Source: JAITMY01 sp031549685 (GTDB lineage: Bacteria > Bacteroidota > Bacteroidia > Bacteroidales > UBA932). Taken from it: 64,000 nt of DNA. Below the pieces are notes generated by a model that saw nothing but the letters and a program-made list of their open reading frames with translations, did no database searches and was not told the origin of the DNA. Where the stretch lies: NCBI GenBank assembly GCA_031549685.1, contig JAVBPG010000005.1:62001-126000 (forward strand), written 5' to 3'. A program made the translations under genes and the position numbers. Shown piece by piece: positions 38,067 through 45,599 of this stretch; the stretch's first letter is position 1; the number at the start of each line of letters is the position of its first letter.

Positions 38067-38675
38067 GTGCTTCTTAAAATTCACCCCGATAATCCCAACG
38101 CCCGCGAGGTGGCGATGGTGGCCGAGGCGCTGCGGCGCGACGGCGTGGCCATTTGTCCCACCGACACGGTGTACGCCTTTGTGTGCGCGCTGAGCAGCAA
38201 AAAAGCGTACGAGGAGCTGCTGCGGATAAAGGGCGTGAAGGAGAGGGACGCCAACTTTTCGCTGATATTTCCCAGCCTCAGCCATCTAGCCGACTACGCC
38301 AAGGTGGATAACCAGGTTTTTAGGGTGCTGAAGCATAACCTGCCGGGCCCCTTTACCTTTATCCTCAACGCCTCGGGAAGGGTGCCCGATAAGCTGCTGA
38401 GCCGCCGCAAAAACATAGGGGTGCGCATCCCCGACAACAAAATTGTGATGGCCATTCTTGAGCAGCTGGGCTGCCCGCTGCTTACCACCTCCATAAAAAA
38501 CGACGATGAAATAGTGGAGTACACCACCGACCCCGAGGAGCTGCACAGCCTGTACGAAAAGCGTGTGGATGTGGTGGTGGACGGCGGCATGGGCGGCAAT
38601 GTTCCCTCCACCATTGTTGATTGCACGGTGCAACCCTACGAGTTGGTGCGCGAGGGCAAGGGAGAGTTGGTATAA
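38067..38675 (+). CDS. Sua5/YciO/YrdC-family protein, likely threonylcarbamoyl-AMP synthase-like
   Basis: 202 residues, cytoplasmic. It has the YrdC-type RNA/nucleotide-binding fold: ICPTDTVYAFVCAL near 28-41, RIKGVKERDANFSLIF near 51-66 (the KxR motif; K of KRxxxKP is changed), LPGPFTFIL near 91-99 and RIPDN near 118. The family makes threonylcarbamoyl-AMP for tRNA t6A37. The short form without a Sua5 C-terminal domain and the ERDANFSL variant point to the YciO side of the family, whose exact role is less certain. A tRNA gene follows 126 bp downstream. Confidence 0.8.
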   Translation: MLLKIHPDNPNAREVAMVAEALRRDGVAICPTDTVYAFVCALSSKKAYEELLRIKGVKERDANFSLIFPSLSHLADYAKVDNQVFRVLKHNLPGPFTFILNASGRVPDKLLSRRKNIGVRIPDNKIVMAILEQLGCPLLTTSIKNDDEIVEYTTDPEELHSLYEKRVDVVVDGGMGGNVPSTIVDCTVQPYELVREGKGELV

Positions 38676-38737
38676 GTAATTCGTTTTTATGGTGTTATAT
38701 TATTTTTAGGGGGAGTGTAAAAAAAATTTGAAATTTT

Positions 38738-38769
38738 TTTGGAGCGAATATAAAAAGATGCTACCTTTG
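38738..38769 (+). promoter_or_regulatory. Bacteroidetes-type promoter of tRNA-Val
   Basis: TTTG at 38738-38741 and TACCTTTG at 38762-38769 are separated by exactly 20 nt, matching the Bacteroidetes sigma consensus TTTG-N19-21-TAnnTTTG. Transcription would start near 38775, about 27 nt before the tRNA. Confidence 0.8.
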
Positions 38770-38801
38770 CATTCGCTTTTACGGAAAAGCACACAACAAT
38801 T

Positions 38802-38876
38802 GGGAGCTTAGCTCAGCTGGTTTAGAGCATCTGCCTTACAAGCAGAGGGTCGGGGGTTCGAGCCCCTCAGCTCCCA
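38802..38876 (+). tRNA. tRNA-Val, anticodon TAC
   Basis: A complete cloverleaf is readable: acceptor GGGAGCT pairs with AGCTCCC, the anticodon arm TCTGC-CTTACAA-GCAGA presents TAC (Val, GTA codons), and the T arm is GGGGG-TTCGAGC-CCCTC-like. The discriminator is A and the 3' CCA is not encoded. It has its own promoter and is followed by a strong hairpin. Confidence 0.95.
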
Positions 38877-38884
38877 CAAAATGA

Positions 38885-38922
38885 AAATCAGCCACTTACA
38901 TTAAGATGTGAGTGGCTGATTT
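38885..38922. terminator. hairpin terminator between tRNA-Val and batD
   Basis: AAATCAGCCACTTACA (38885-38900) and TGTGAGTGGCTGATTT (38907-38922) form a 16-bp stem with one mismatch and a 6-nt loop, followed by GATTTTCATTT. It sits between the tRNA and the convergent batD stop at 38949, so it can serve both directions. Confidence 0.75.
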
Positions 38923-38948
38923 GATTTTCATTTGCACACAATTTGCAC

Positions 38949-40259
38949 CTACCTCTTGGTGCTACCCTTACCCCTTCGCTGCGCTTGCATTACTTTCTTC
39001 AGTTTGGAAAAGTTGGCCTGTTTTCCGCTAAAAGCATTGCTGAGAATTTCTTTTACCTCTGCTCCGTCCTGTTGCATTCCTTCGGCGTCCAGCGAGGCGC
39101 CAATGGAGGCCGAGGGCTTTGGCTCCCGCCTGTCCCACCACCTATAAAGCGCTGACAGCAGGCGGGCAGGCTCATCGGTGGAGCGCATAAATTTTCGGAA
39201 CAGGTACTTTTCGCTCAGCAGGTATTGGCGCCACCACTCCTTAATTTTTGCAGCGGCGCGTACGCATAAGCGGGCGGCGAGGTACAGCGCAAAAAGCAGC
39301 AGGATGGCAAGCGGAATCAGCGCCCGCAGGCGTAGGCCGAAAATTGTTATCGGGCCCTTGCGCTCGGCCTGGGGTGCAGTGCTTAACGTGGCGTCCAAGC
39401 TGTCCTTGAGCGTGGTTAATATGCCAAGGTGGGGATTCTCGGCCACATGAATTTTGCGCTCGGGGGTTTTCTCCGAGAATATTTTTATGGAGTTCGGATT
39501 CCAGTACGCCACCTCAATGGAGGGAATGACAAAATCGCCCGGTTTTTCGAGCAGATAGGTGGCCTGCTGCACGCTGCGGCCGTTGGCATCGGACTCGCTG
39601 CGCATATCCGTCAGCACGGCGGGCTGCGGGTAAACGGAGGCCCACTTCACCTGCTCCTGCTCCGTGAGGTTGGGGATAAACTGGGGCAGTGTGCCGCGCG
39701 CATCAACGGTAAGGGTGCGCTTAATCACGTCGCCCACCTTGAGGCTGCTGAGGTCGCGATCCCACGACTCGCGTATGCTTAGGCCCTTGGCCACAAACCA
39801 GCTGCCGTGCTCCTTGAGCTTATCCGGTACATCTTTTACCTCAAACTTTTCTTCGGGCGTATGCAGCATCACTTTTTTGCCTGTGCTGCTGCCCTCGGGC
39901 GGACTTGTAGCCGTAATTTCGAGAGGTGGAATGCTGTAGCTGCCCACCTTGTACGGAAAAACGATGAAGTAGAATTGCACCCCCGGGTACTGCTTGCCGC
40001 CAACGGTAAATATACCCGGCTGCGAGTTGTCGAAGGGTACGATAAACGCCCCGGGAATTTGCAGGTTACCAAACTCCAGCGGCGCGGTAAACCAGGTGGT
40101 GGTGTACACCGTAATGTTTACCCTGAACGGCTGCTGCACGTACACCGAGCGGCGGCTCAGGTCAACGGCAACGTGAGCTTGTCCCCACCCTAACAGGGTC
40201 TTAAACCCTGTTAGGGTCAGCAGTAAAGCTAAAAATATGTGTAATATTCTAATTTTCAT
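38949..40259 (-). CDS. batD: BatD-like membrane-anchored protein
   Basis: 436 residues: signal peptide, repeated beta-domains (HVAVDLSRRSVYVQQPFRVN from about 29; GDVIKRTLTVDARGTLPQF near 175), a transmembrane helix near 315-337 (LRALIPLAILLLFALYLAA) and a basic cytoplasmic tail. This is the BatD layout. Bat proteins accompany MoxR ATPases and have been linked to aerotolerance and envelope stress in Bacteroidetes. Oddity: codons 15-25 (TLTGFKTLLGW) are encoded entirely by a REP palindrome (40187-40217), so the repeat has become part of the signal peptide and puts Lys20 in its hydrophobic stretch. The gene is separated from batB/C by a RAYT transposase. Confidence 0.85.
   Translation of the reverse strand: MKIRILHIFLALLLTLTGFKTLLGWGQAHVAVDLSRRSVYVQQPFRVNITVYTTTWFTAPLEFGNLQIPGAFIVPFDNSQPGIFTVGGKQYPGVQFYFIVFPYKVGSYSIPPLEITATSPPEGSSTGKKVMLHTPEEKFEVKDVPDKLKEHGSWFVAKGLSIRESWDRDLSSLKVGDVIKRTLTVDARGTLPQFIPNLTEQEQVKWASVYPQPAVLTDMRSESDANGRSVQQATYLLEKPGDFVIPSIEVAYWNPNSIKIFSEKTPERKIHVAENPHLGILTTLKDSLDATLSTAPQAERKGPITIFGLRLRALIPLAILLLFALYLAARLCVRAAAKIKEWWRQYLLSEKYLFRKFMRSTDEPARLLSALYRWWDRREPKPSASIGASLDAEGMQQDGAEVKEILSNAFSGKQANFSKLKKVMQAQRRGKGSTKR
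40187..40217 (+). repeat. REP palindrome inside batD signal-peptide codons
   Basis: ACCCTAACAGGG (40187-40198), 7-nt loop TCTTAAA, CCCTGTTAGGGT (40206-40217): perfect 12-bp arms. Same family and orientation as the copy at 40281-40312. Confidence 0.95.
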
Positions 40260-40280
40260 CTAAATGAGTTTAGAGTTGTT

Positions 40281-40312
40281 ACCCTAACAGGGCCTTAAAA
40301 CCCTGTTAGGGT
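40281..40312 (+). repeat. REP palindrome 3' of the RAYT gene
   Basis: ACCCTAACAGGG (40281-40292), loop CCTTAAAA, CCCTGTTAGGGT (40301-40312). It lies 7 bp past the transposase stop (minus strand). By loop sequence it has the opposite orientation to the copy at 40920-40951. Confidence 0.95.
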
Positions 40313-40319
40313 CTTTCTG

Positions 40320-40907
40320 CTAAAATTCCTCCTCCATCAAATTTAAAATCTTCTTTACTCTATCTTTTTGTAAATCATGCCAATATTTAAAATTCTCCAC
40401 ATCGTCAAAATAGCTTATAACATCATTTCGCTTCACATTTGTAAACTTATTGGATATGATAGCATTGTAGGAGGAGTATGGGTAATTCAAATTACTAGAA
40501 AATCCATGCTTAATGGGATTAAGGTGAATGTAAACAATCAATTTTTTTAAATAATCCTCATTAATAATTCGAATACGTTTGGGATGTTCCTGAAATAAGC
40601 TGCCGCTTCTACTTCGCAATTTATTAGTTCCTTGAGTATATGAATTGAATAGGTGAGAAAACCCCAAATATGGTTTCTCTTGCCAAGTCGCATTCGTTAT
40701 TTCTCCTATATCCTTTATTTTTACAAGTAAATGAAAATGATTTTTGAGTAAACAAAATGCATAAACATCTGCTACCGGAAGCACATATTTTTCCATTAAA
40801 TGCAAAAAATGAAGGTAATCTTGATGACAAATGAAAATGTCCTCCTTATTGTTACCACGATTGAAAATGTGATAAAAATAACCTTGTTCTATTTGCTCGT
40901 TTTGCAT
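40320..40907 (-). CDS. REP-associated tyrosine transposase (RAYT, Y1_Tnp/TnpA_REP)
   Basis: 195 residues, no signal. Y1 transposase hallmarks: YHIFNRGNNKEDIF at 12-25, the HUH motif NHFHLLVKI with H57 and H59, and Y126 in KKLIVYIHLNPIKHGF as the candidate nucleophile. RAYTs are single-strand DNA transposases thought to process REP hairpins; here the gene is framed by two inverted REP copies (40281-40312 and 40920-40951) and further copies occur at 40187-40217 and 51956-51987. It interrupts the bat operon in the same direction, so bat transcription may pass through it. The gene is AT-rich compared with its neighbours, a sign of transfer. Confidence 0.93.
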   Translation of the reverse strand: MQNEQIEQGYFYHIFNRGNNKEDIFICHQDYLHFLHLMEKYVLPVADVYAFCLLKNHFHLLVKIKDIGEITNATWQEKPYLGFSHLFNSYTQGTNKLRSRSGSLFQEHPKRIRIINEDYLKKLIVYIHLNPIKHGFSSNLNYPYSSYNAIISNKFTNVKRNDVISYFDDVENFKYWHDLQKDRVKKILNLMEEEF

Positions 40908-40919
40908 ATTCGTAATCAG

Positions 40920-40951
40920 ACCCTAACAGGGTTTTGAGACCCTGTTAGGGT
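40920..40951 (-). repeat. REP palindrome 5' of the RAYT gene (inverted copy)
   Basis: ACCCTAACAGGG (40920-40931), loop TTTTGAGA, CCCTGTTAGGGT (40940-40951). Read on the minus strand the loop is TCTCAAAA, close to the loop of the copy at 40281 on the plus strand, so the pair forms an inverted flank around the transposase gene. It ends 15 bp before the batB/C stop. Confidence 0.93.
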
Positions 40952-40966
40952 ATTGTATTACTTCTT

Positions 40967-42703
40967 TTACCAATCCTCCTTCCCTGCCTTTACGTTCGGG
41001 TAGTATTTTTGCTTTTGTATTTCGAAGCGGCGATGAAGAAATTCTCCCGGATCGGCGTTGGTTTTTTGCATCAGAATTTGGGTCTCAATGGGCTCCTGCT
41101 TTTCCATCTTAAAATCTTTGGGCGGAAACTTCTGCTCCTTGCCCCTGTGGATATCGCTGGCCACCTCATCGCTTGCCCGGTCTCCTTTTGTGGGCATTTT
41201 TTTAACCTCGGTATCCGACGATAGCTCCTCATCTTTCGACTGCGGTTTGCGCTCCTTCAGCTTCCCCTTTTCTGTTTTTTTCAAAATGCTGTCGATGCTG
41301 CTGCCGTGCGGGTGAAAGCGGAGCACGCTCGAGGCCTGATCCTTCATCAGCTTGGTTGCATCAATATTTTTGCTGGCCTTCTCGCGCAGCGAGGCATCCT
41401 CACTTGCTGCAGCGCTGAAGGCGTCTATGGCATCGTCGTAAAACCCCAGCTTGGCCAGCGCTAAGCCGTAGTTGTAGCGGCCTGTGGCGGTGGTGTCGTA
41501 GGCCAGCAGCTCGGCGGTAGCCTGGTAGTCGCCCTTTTTGAAGCAAGCGGCAGCACGGTGTGCATCGTCCTCAAACAGCTCGGCGGCCTCATCGTAGCGT
41601 CCCTGCTCGTACAGCTTTTCGGCGCGGTAGTCGGGTGTGTACCACCACGAGGCGTGCCGGCCCTCTACGCTGCACGATGCAAGCGACACCAGCGCCAGGG
41701 GCAGCCAGCACCATTGCACCACCCAGCCTTTGCGGAACCACAGCAGGGTAATGAGCAATGCAGGAATTAAAAGCAGCCATCCCATGTCGTCCCAGTCCTC
41801 CATGTCCTTCCCCTCATCTTTTTCAAACATCAGCATATCGCTAATGCGCTTGGCAATGCCCTCTACATCGGATTTGTCGAGCGTAATGGTTGAAATATTG
41901 ATTTTCGAATTCTGCTTCAGGTTGCTCAGGGTGCCCTCCGACTGCACGGAGGTAATATTTTTTTTGCCGGGTACGGGTGCGCTGCCCGGTGTTGAGAAGA
42001 GTAAAATTTCGAAGCGATGAATGGAGCTGTTTGCAAAATCGTTGAGCAATACGGCCTCGCTATCATCTATCACATCGGTCATAAGCAGTATGGTGCTTGG
42101 CGCTGTAATGCGGGCTAGCATGCTATCCGCCAGCGATAGCATTAGCGCCATATTGGTGCCCTGTACGGGCATGGCCCAATTGTGCAGGCTTTGCGCATGG
42201 TGCTTTATGATTTTATAGTCGGCAGTATACGGCAGTACGGTATGCGGTGTTCCGGCAAAGGCAATGAGTCCGGTGCGTGCGCGTGGGTTGGCATCCAGAA
42301 AATCGGCAATCTTCATTTTGGCACGCTCCAGCCGCGAGGGCTGTATATCTGTTGCCAGCATTGATTTGGACAGGTCAAGCGAGATGAGCACAACGGCCGG
42401 AATTTTTTCGGCGGGCATGCTGCGTTTTTTCCACGTAGGCCCGGCCAGGGCTAAAATCATGCAGCTGAGGGCTACCAGCAGCAGCGCCAGCGGCAGGATG
42501 ATGGCTGCCGGATTTCCCCTGCTGAACATGTAGGGGCGCAGCGATTCGGCAATGATATTCTTCCACTTGCTTTGCTCGCGGTTGCTTAGCACAAGCAAGG
42601 CTGCTATTACCGCCAGGGGAACGAACAACCACAGCGCCCCCGGTCGCAGGAAGTGAAAGTGCTCCCACGAGAAGGAGGTGAATATGAGGAAAAAGTTTTT
42701 CAT
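40967..42703 (-). CDS. BatB/BatC fusion: VWA domain plus TPR, membrane-bound
   Basis: 578 residues. Two hydrophobic segments near 20-40 and 65-90, a von Willebrand A domain (about 100-290) with MIDAS motif DLSKSM near 109 and the TDVIDD acid site near 205, a transmembrane segment near 307-322, then a second segment ending LASCSVEG and TPR-like helices (AEKLYEQGRYDEAAELFEDD near 360; YNYGLALAKLGFYDDAIDAF near 410), and a charged, low-complexity tail. It merges what are separate BatB (VWA) and BatC (TPR) proteins elsewhere. It probably works with MoxR and BatA in a membrane complex. batA lies 152 bp upstream across a repeat-filled gap. Confidence 0.85.
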   Translation of the reverse strand: MKNFFLIFTSFSWEHFHFLRPGALWLFVPLAVIAALLVLSNREQSKWKNIIAESLRPYMFSRGNPAAIILPLALLLVALSCMILALAGPTWKKRSMPAEKIPAVVLISLDLSKSMLATDIQPSRLERAKMKIADFLDANPRARTGLIAFAGTPHTVLPYTADYKIIKHHAQSLHNWAMPVQGTNMALMLSLADSMLARITAPSTILLMTDVIDDSEAVLLNDFANSSIHRFEILLFSTPGSAPVPGKKNITSVQSEGTLSNLKQNSKINISTITLDKSDVEGIAKRISDMLMFEKDEGKDMEDWDDMGWLLLIPALLITLLWFRKGWVVQWCWLPLALVSLASCSVEGRHASWWYTPDYRAEKLYEQGRYDEAAELFEDDAHRAAACFKKGDYQATAELLAYDTTATGRYNYGLALAKLGFYDDAIDAFSAAASEDASLREKASKNIDATKLMKDQASSVLRFHPHGSSIDSILKKTEKGKLKERKPQSKDEELSSDTEVKKMPTKGDRASDEVASDIHRGKEQKFPPKDFKMEKQEPIETQILMQKTNADPGEFLHRRFEIQKQKYYPNVKAGKEDW

Positions 42704-42748
42704 TAATCAATGTCGTCGTTGGTCTAATTTGGGCATAACGTAAAGTGG

Positions 42749-42808
42749 GGATTTCTCCCGCCTCTCGCTTCCTCGTTATCGTCATTTCGAGCAAAGCGAG
42801 AAATCTCC
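42749..42808. repeat. palindromic repeat between batA and batB/C
   Basis: GGGATTTCTC near the left end is mirrored by GAGAAATCTCC at the right end (42798-42808), with GTCATTTCGAGCAAAGC between. It is one of several unrelated palindromes in gaps of this operon and resembles repeats dispersed in Bacteroidetes genomes. Confidence 0.65.
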
Positions 42809-42855
42809 ATGCATACGCAACCATTTATTGCTTAAATTTAAACCAAGTTTTAGTG

Positions 42856-43857
42856 TTACGAAGTTTCCCTTTTAAGCGAACCGCCGGAGGCTATCAACCT
42901 CAGCCCTCCGCTCAGCAGGTAGTAAAGCAAAATCAAGCCTACGGCCAGGGCCAGCGGGTATTTGTAGAGCAGCACCACCGGCTTGTAGCTTTCCTCTTCG
43001 TACACAATAGGGTGCAGCTTATTCAACTCCGCATATACCGCCTGCATTTGCTTGGGGCCGTCGGCTCGAAAGTATTTTCCACCGGTGGCTTCAGCTATTT
43101 GCGTAAGCAATTTTTCATCGATGGCGTAGCCGCCGCTTACCGAGTTGCCAATGCCCAGCGTGTAAATAAGAATGCTGTCGCGCTTGGCGGCATCGGCGGC
43201 ATCCAGCGGCAGGATGTCGGTGCCGCCGTCCACCCCGTCGGTCATGAGCAGCATTACGCGCTGCTTGATGGTGTCCTCGCGAAAAATTTTTATACCAAAG
43301 GCAATGGCCTCGCCGATGCTGGTCATCTGCCCCGCCATGCCCACCTCGGTTTGGTCGAGCAGCCAGTCAATGGTGTTTAAGTCGGTGGTGAGCGGTGCCT
43401 GCAGGTAGGCATGCGTGGCAAACATTTCGAGCCCCACCTGGTCGCTCTTCCTTTCCGTGATAAAATCTTTGAGCAAAAATTTTACCGCATCCCAGCGCGT
43501 CATGGTCTTACCATTGATAGCCCAATCCTTTTGCGCCATGCTGAACGAGATGTCGGCGGCGATGAGAAAGCTGCGAACGGTGCGCGTCTTTTTGCTGGGT
43601 TGTCCCACCAGCTGGGGCGATGAGGCGGCACACAGCAGGCAAATCCAGCATGCCGTGAGCATTATCCAGGCAAAAATACTTTTACGCGAAATCCACGCCC
43701 TGTGCTTTGGATGCTGGTGCGAAACATTGGCTGCACGCTTAAAAAAAGGTGCGAGCAATGCCGAGCGCTGCTTGCGTAGCACCGGCATAAGCCAGTACAC
43801 CAGCAGCGGCAGGGGCAGCAGCAGGAGAACCCACTTGTAGGCAATCTCAAAGTGCAT
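42856..43857 (-). CDS. batA: BatA-like VWA-domain membrane protein
   Basis: 333 residues from the ATG at 43857 (MHFEIAYKWVLLLLPLPLLV), favoured because BatA proteins open with this type of hydrophobic segment; an ATG at 43881 is also in frame but would overlap the DUF4381 gene more. VWA domain about 80-260 with MIDAS residues in AADISFSMA and TDGVDGGTD, and QMTSIGEAIAFGI between. Transmembrane helices at the N-terminus, near 58-75, and near 305-325. BatA acts with MoxR and other Bat proteins at the inner membrane. The stop of the preceding DUF4381 gene is 2 bp from this start. Confidence 0.88.
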   Translation of the reverse strand: MHFEIAYKWVLLLLPLPLLVYWLMPVLRKQRSALLAPFFKRAANVSHQHPKHRAWISRKSIFAWIMLTACWICLLCAASSPQLVGQPSKKTRTVRSFLIAADISFSMAQKDWAINGKTMTRWDAVKFLLKDFITERKSDQVGLEMFATHAYLQAPLTTDLNTIDWLLDQTEVGMAGQMTSIGEAIAFGIKIFREDTIKQRVMLLMTDGVDGGTDILPLDAADAAKRDSILIYTLGIGNSVSGGYAIDEKLLTQIAEATGGKYFRADGPKQMQAVYAELNKLHPIVYEEESYKPVVLLYKYPLALAVGLILLYYLLSGGLRLIASGGSLKRETS

Positions 43858-43858
43858 A

Positions 43859-44353
43859 TTACTTGCTACGTCGTGCAACATGTTTGTGCTTCATTATCCA
43901 GTGTTTTGCTTTGGCCGAAAATGCCAAGGCCTCATCCTCGCTCGTTTTACCTTGCACTTGATACAAGGCCAATAAAGCTGTTTCGTCGGCTTGGTCAAAA
44001 ATATTTTTGCGCAGCTGCCGGTTCAAAAAATCCAACCAGGCTTTTCCCCGTAGCTCCGACGCGGTTTCGCGGGTGTAAACCTGCGCGCAAATTTGCTTCA
44101 TCAGCATGTTGGAGGTGTACACCAGCTCTGCATATTTTTTTGCCGAAATCAGCTCGGACTCCTTACGCTTGAGCTGGCGGGCATAAAACCGGCGGTAGCG
44201 ATTGTTGTGATAGCGAATCAGCAGCAGCGCCAGCGCCACAAGTGCGCACGCAAGCAGCGCAAGGGCAAGCGTATACCACCCCTGCGCACCAAAGGTAAAC
44301 TTGATGGGCGCGGGTTCAATGAATTGCTCCAGTGCGGGTACCGTGTCGGTCAT
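43859..44353 (-). CDS. DUF4381-family membrane protein of the bat operon
   Basis: 164 residues from ATG 44353 (MTDTVPALEQFIEPAPIKF); an upstream ATG at 44392 is in frame but lies at the edge of a palindromic repeat and adds only basic residues. One transmembrane helix near 24-46 (WYTLALALLACALVALALLL), then a basic cytoplasmic region with ELRGKAWLDFLNRQL, the conserved DUF4381 block. Proteins of this type sit between DUF58 and batA genes in many moxR operons and are assumed to be part of the complex. Confidence 0.8.
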   Translation of the reverse strand: MTDTVPALEQFIEPAPIKFTFGAQGWYTLALALLACALVALALLLIRYHNNRYRRFYARQLKRKESELISAKKYAELVYTSNMLMKQICAQVYTRETASELRGKAWLDFLNRQLRKNIFDQADETALLALYQVQGKTSEDEALAFSAKAKHWIMKHKHVARRSK

Positions 44354-44394
44354 TTTTTGTAAACGAATCCTAACAGAAACTCTTTTTTTCATTG

Positions 44395-44576
44395 CCGTCA
44401 GTTTTAGCTGACGGGTAAAGAGTTGACAAAAATGAAAGGGCTTTAGCCCGAAAAAACATCTATTTTGGGCTAAAGCCCTAAAAAACGATTCTCATATCAT
44501 CCGTTGGCTAAAGCCCAACGGCAATGAAAATTATAACTTTGCGACTAATTCTAACAGAGTCGCAAACCCTGTTAGG
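44395..44576. repeat. cluster of four to five palindromes between DUF58 and DUF4381 genes
   Basis: In order: CCGTCAG/CTGACGG (44395-44414); GGGCTTTAGCCC (44438-44449); GGGCTAAAGCCC (44467-44478), the last two also able to pair with each other; CCGTTGG/CCAACGG around CTAAAGC (44501-44521); and a degenerate copy of the RAYT-type REP, CTAACAG/CTGTTAG (44551-44575). The first matches the 13-bp-arm palindrome at 58394-58423, so a second REP family is present. No gene is visible. Confidence 0.8.
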
Positions 44577-44586
44577 TCTAAAACTT

Positions 44587-45513
44587 CTACCTGTTCATGT
44601 ACGAGCCTACCCGTTCCTTTATTTGCTCCTCCACCGTGTAGGCGGTGCTCATTACCGATACGGGAATGCCGTAGTGGCGCAGCTCCTCGGTAAGGGTTGA
44701 AATGGTGCTTCGGTAATCATTGGTAAACCGTTGTCCCCAGTGGTTTTTGCTGTTGTCCCACGAAATCTGGCGGCGCCCGTCGGTGAGCACCAGCTTGCCG
44801 TCGGGCAGCTGCACGTCCAGCGGGTCTTCTACGTGAATAAAAATAACGTTGTTGTGCGCTGCCATGTTTTTGAGGTAGCGCTTGCTCTCGCTGTTTACCA
44901 GCGTGAGGTCGGATACCACGGCTATAACGTAATCGTGCGTTACAATGGTGCTGGTGCGCTGCAGCATTTCGTTGAGCAGGGTGGGGTGTGGCGCCACCTT
45001 TTTGCGTAGCGGGAGCTGCTTGTTCTTTTCGACTATCAGCTGCAAAAAGTGCTGCACGAGCGCCTTGCTGCGCTTGGGGACTACGTAGTCGTAGTTTTCC
45101 TCGTTGAATACTAAGCCACCCACGCGGTCGCCGCGGTGTATGGTAAAGAAGGCCGAGAGCGCCGCCACGTGCGCCGCAATAACCGACTTGGTAAAGCGTT
45201 TCGAACCAAAAAACATGCCGATGCTTTGGTCGAGCAGGATGAAGGAGGGGCGCTCCTTTTCCTCGTTGAACACCTTGCTGTACGTGCTGCCGGTGCGCGC
45301 CGTTACCCGCCAGTCGATGTTGCGTATGTCGTCGCCGGCAGCGTACTGCCGCACCTCCTCGAAGTCCAGACCGCGCCCGCGCATTTTGGCCGAGTGCGCT
45401 CCCGCCAGTATGGAGTATATGTTGCGCCTTGGCAAAATATTTTCGCCCTGCGCCAGGTACTCAAAGCGCATGAGGTCGTCGAGGGTGGTTACTATGTCGA
45501 GCGGAGTATTCAT
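44587..45513 (-). CDS. DUF58 domain protein of the moxR-bat operon
   Basis: 308 residues from ATG 45513 (MNTPLDIVTTLDDLMRFEYL); the longer frame from 45588 would be translated out of a repeat and is rejected. DUF58 core: SILAGAHSAKMRGRGLDF, VRQYAAGDDIRNIDWRVTAR and RPSFILLDQSIGMFFGS, a VWA-like fold with an altered MIDAS. It is cytoplasmic here (no signal or helix). DUF58 proteins act with the MoxR ATPase. The spacer to moxR is 86 bp and filled by an inverted repeat. Confidence 0.9.
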   Translation of the reverse strand: MNTPLDIVTTLDDLMRFEYLAQGENILPRRNIYSILAGAHSAKMRGRGLDFEEVRQYAAGDDIRNIDWRVTARTGSTYSKVFNEEKERPSFILLDQSIGMFFGSKRFTKSVIAAHVAALSAFFTIHRGDRVGGLVFNEENYDYVVPKRSKALVQHFLQLIVEKNKQLPLRKKVAPHPTLLNEMLQRTSTIVTHDYVIAVVSDLTLVNSESKRYLKNMAAHNNVIFIHVEDPLDVQLPDGKLVLTDGRRQISWDNSKNHWGQRFTNDYRSTISTLTEELRHYGIPVSVMSTAYTVEEQIKERVGSYMNR

Positions 45514-45524
45514 AATAATAAGTG

Positions 45525-45592
45525 GCAGTTGGCAGTGGCAGTAGGCAGTACTCAAAGCAGCGCTTTCGCTGCCTACTGCCGCTGCCAACTGC
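45525..45592. repeat. long inverted repeat between moxR and the DUF58 gene
   Basis: Arms of 24 bp (45525-45548 and 45569-45592, beginning GCAGTTGGCAG and ending CTGCCAACTGC) with a single mismatch; between them AGCAGCG-CTTT-CGCTGC forms an inner stem. It is inside the operon, so it would form a strong mRNA hairpin between moxR and the DUF58 gene. Confidence 0.88.
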
Positions 45593-45599
45593 TTACTTT

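Noticed and set aside
38802..38950. Attachment site of an integrative element at the tRNA-Val gene
   Set aside because: Direct repeats such as TTTGCACA after the tRNA are suggestive, but there is no integrase, no second copy of the tRNA end and the neighbours look native.
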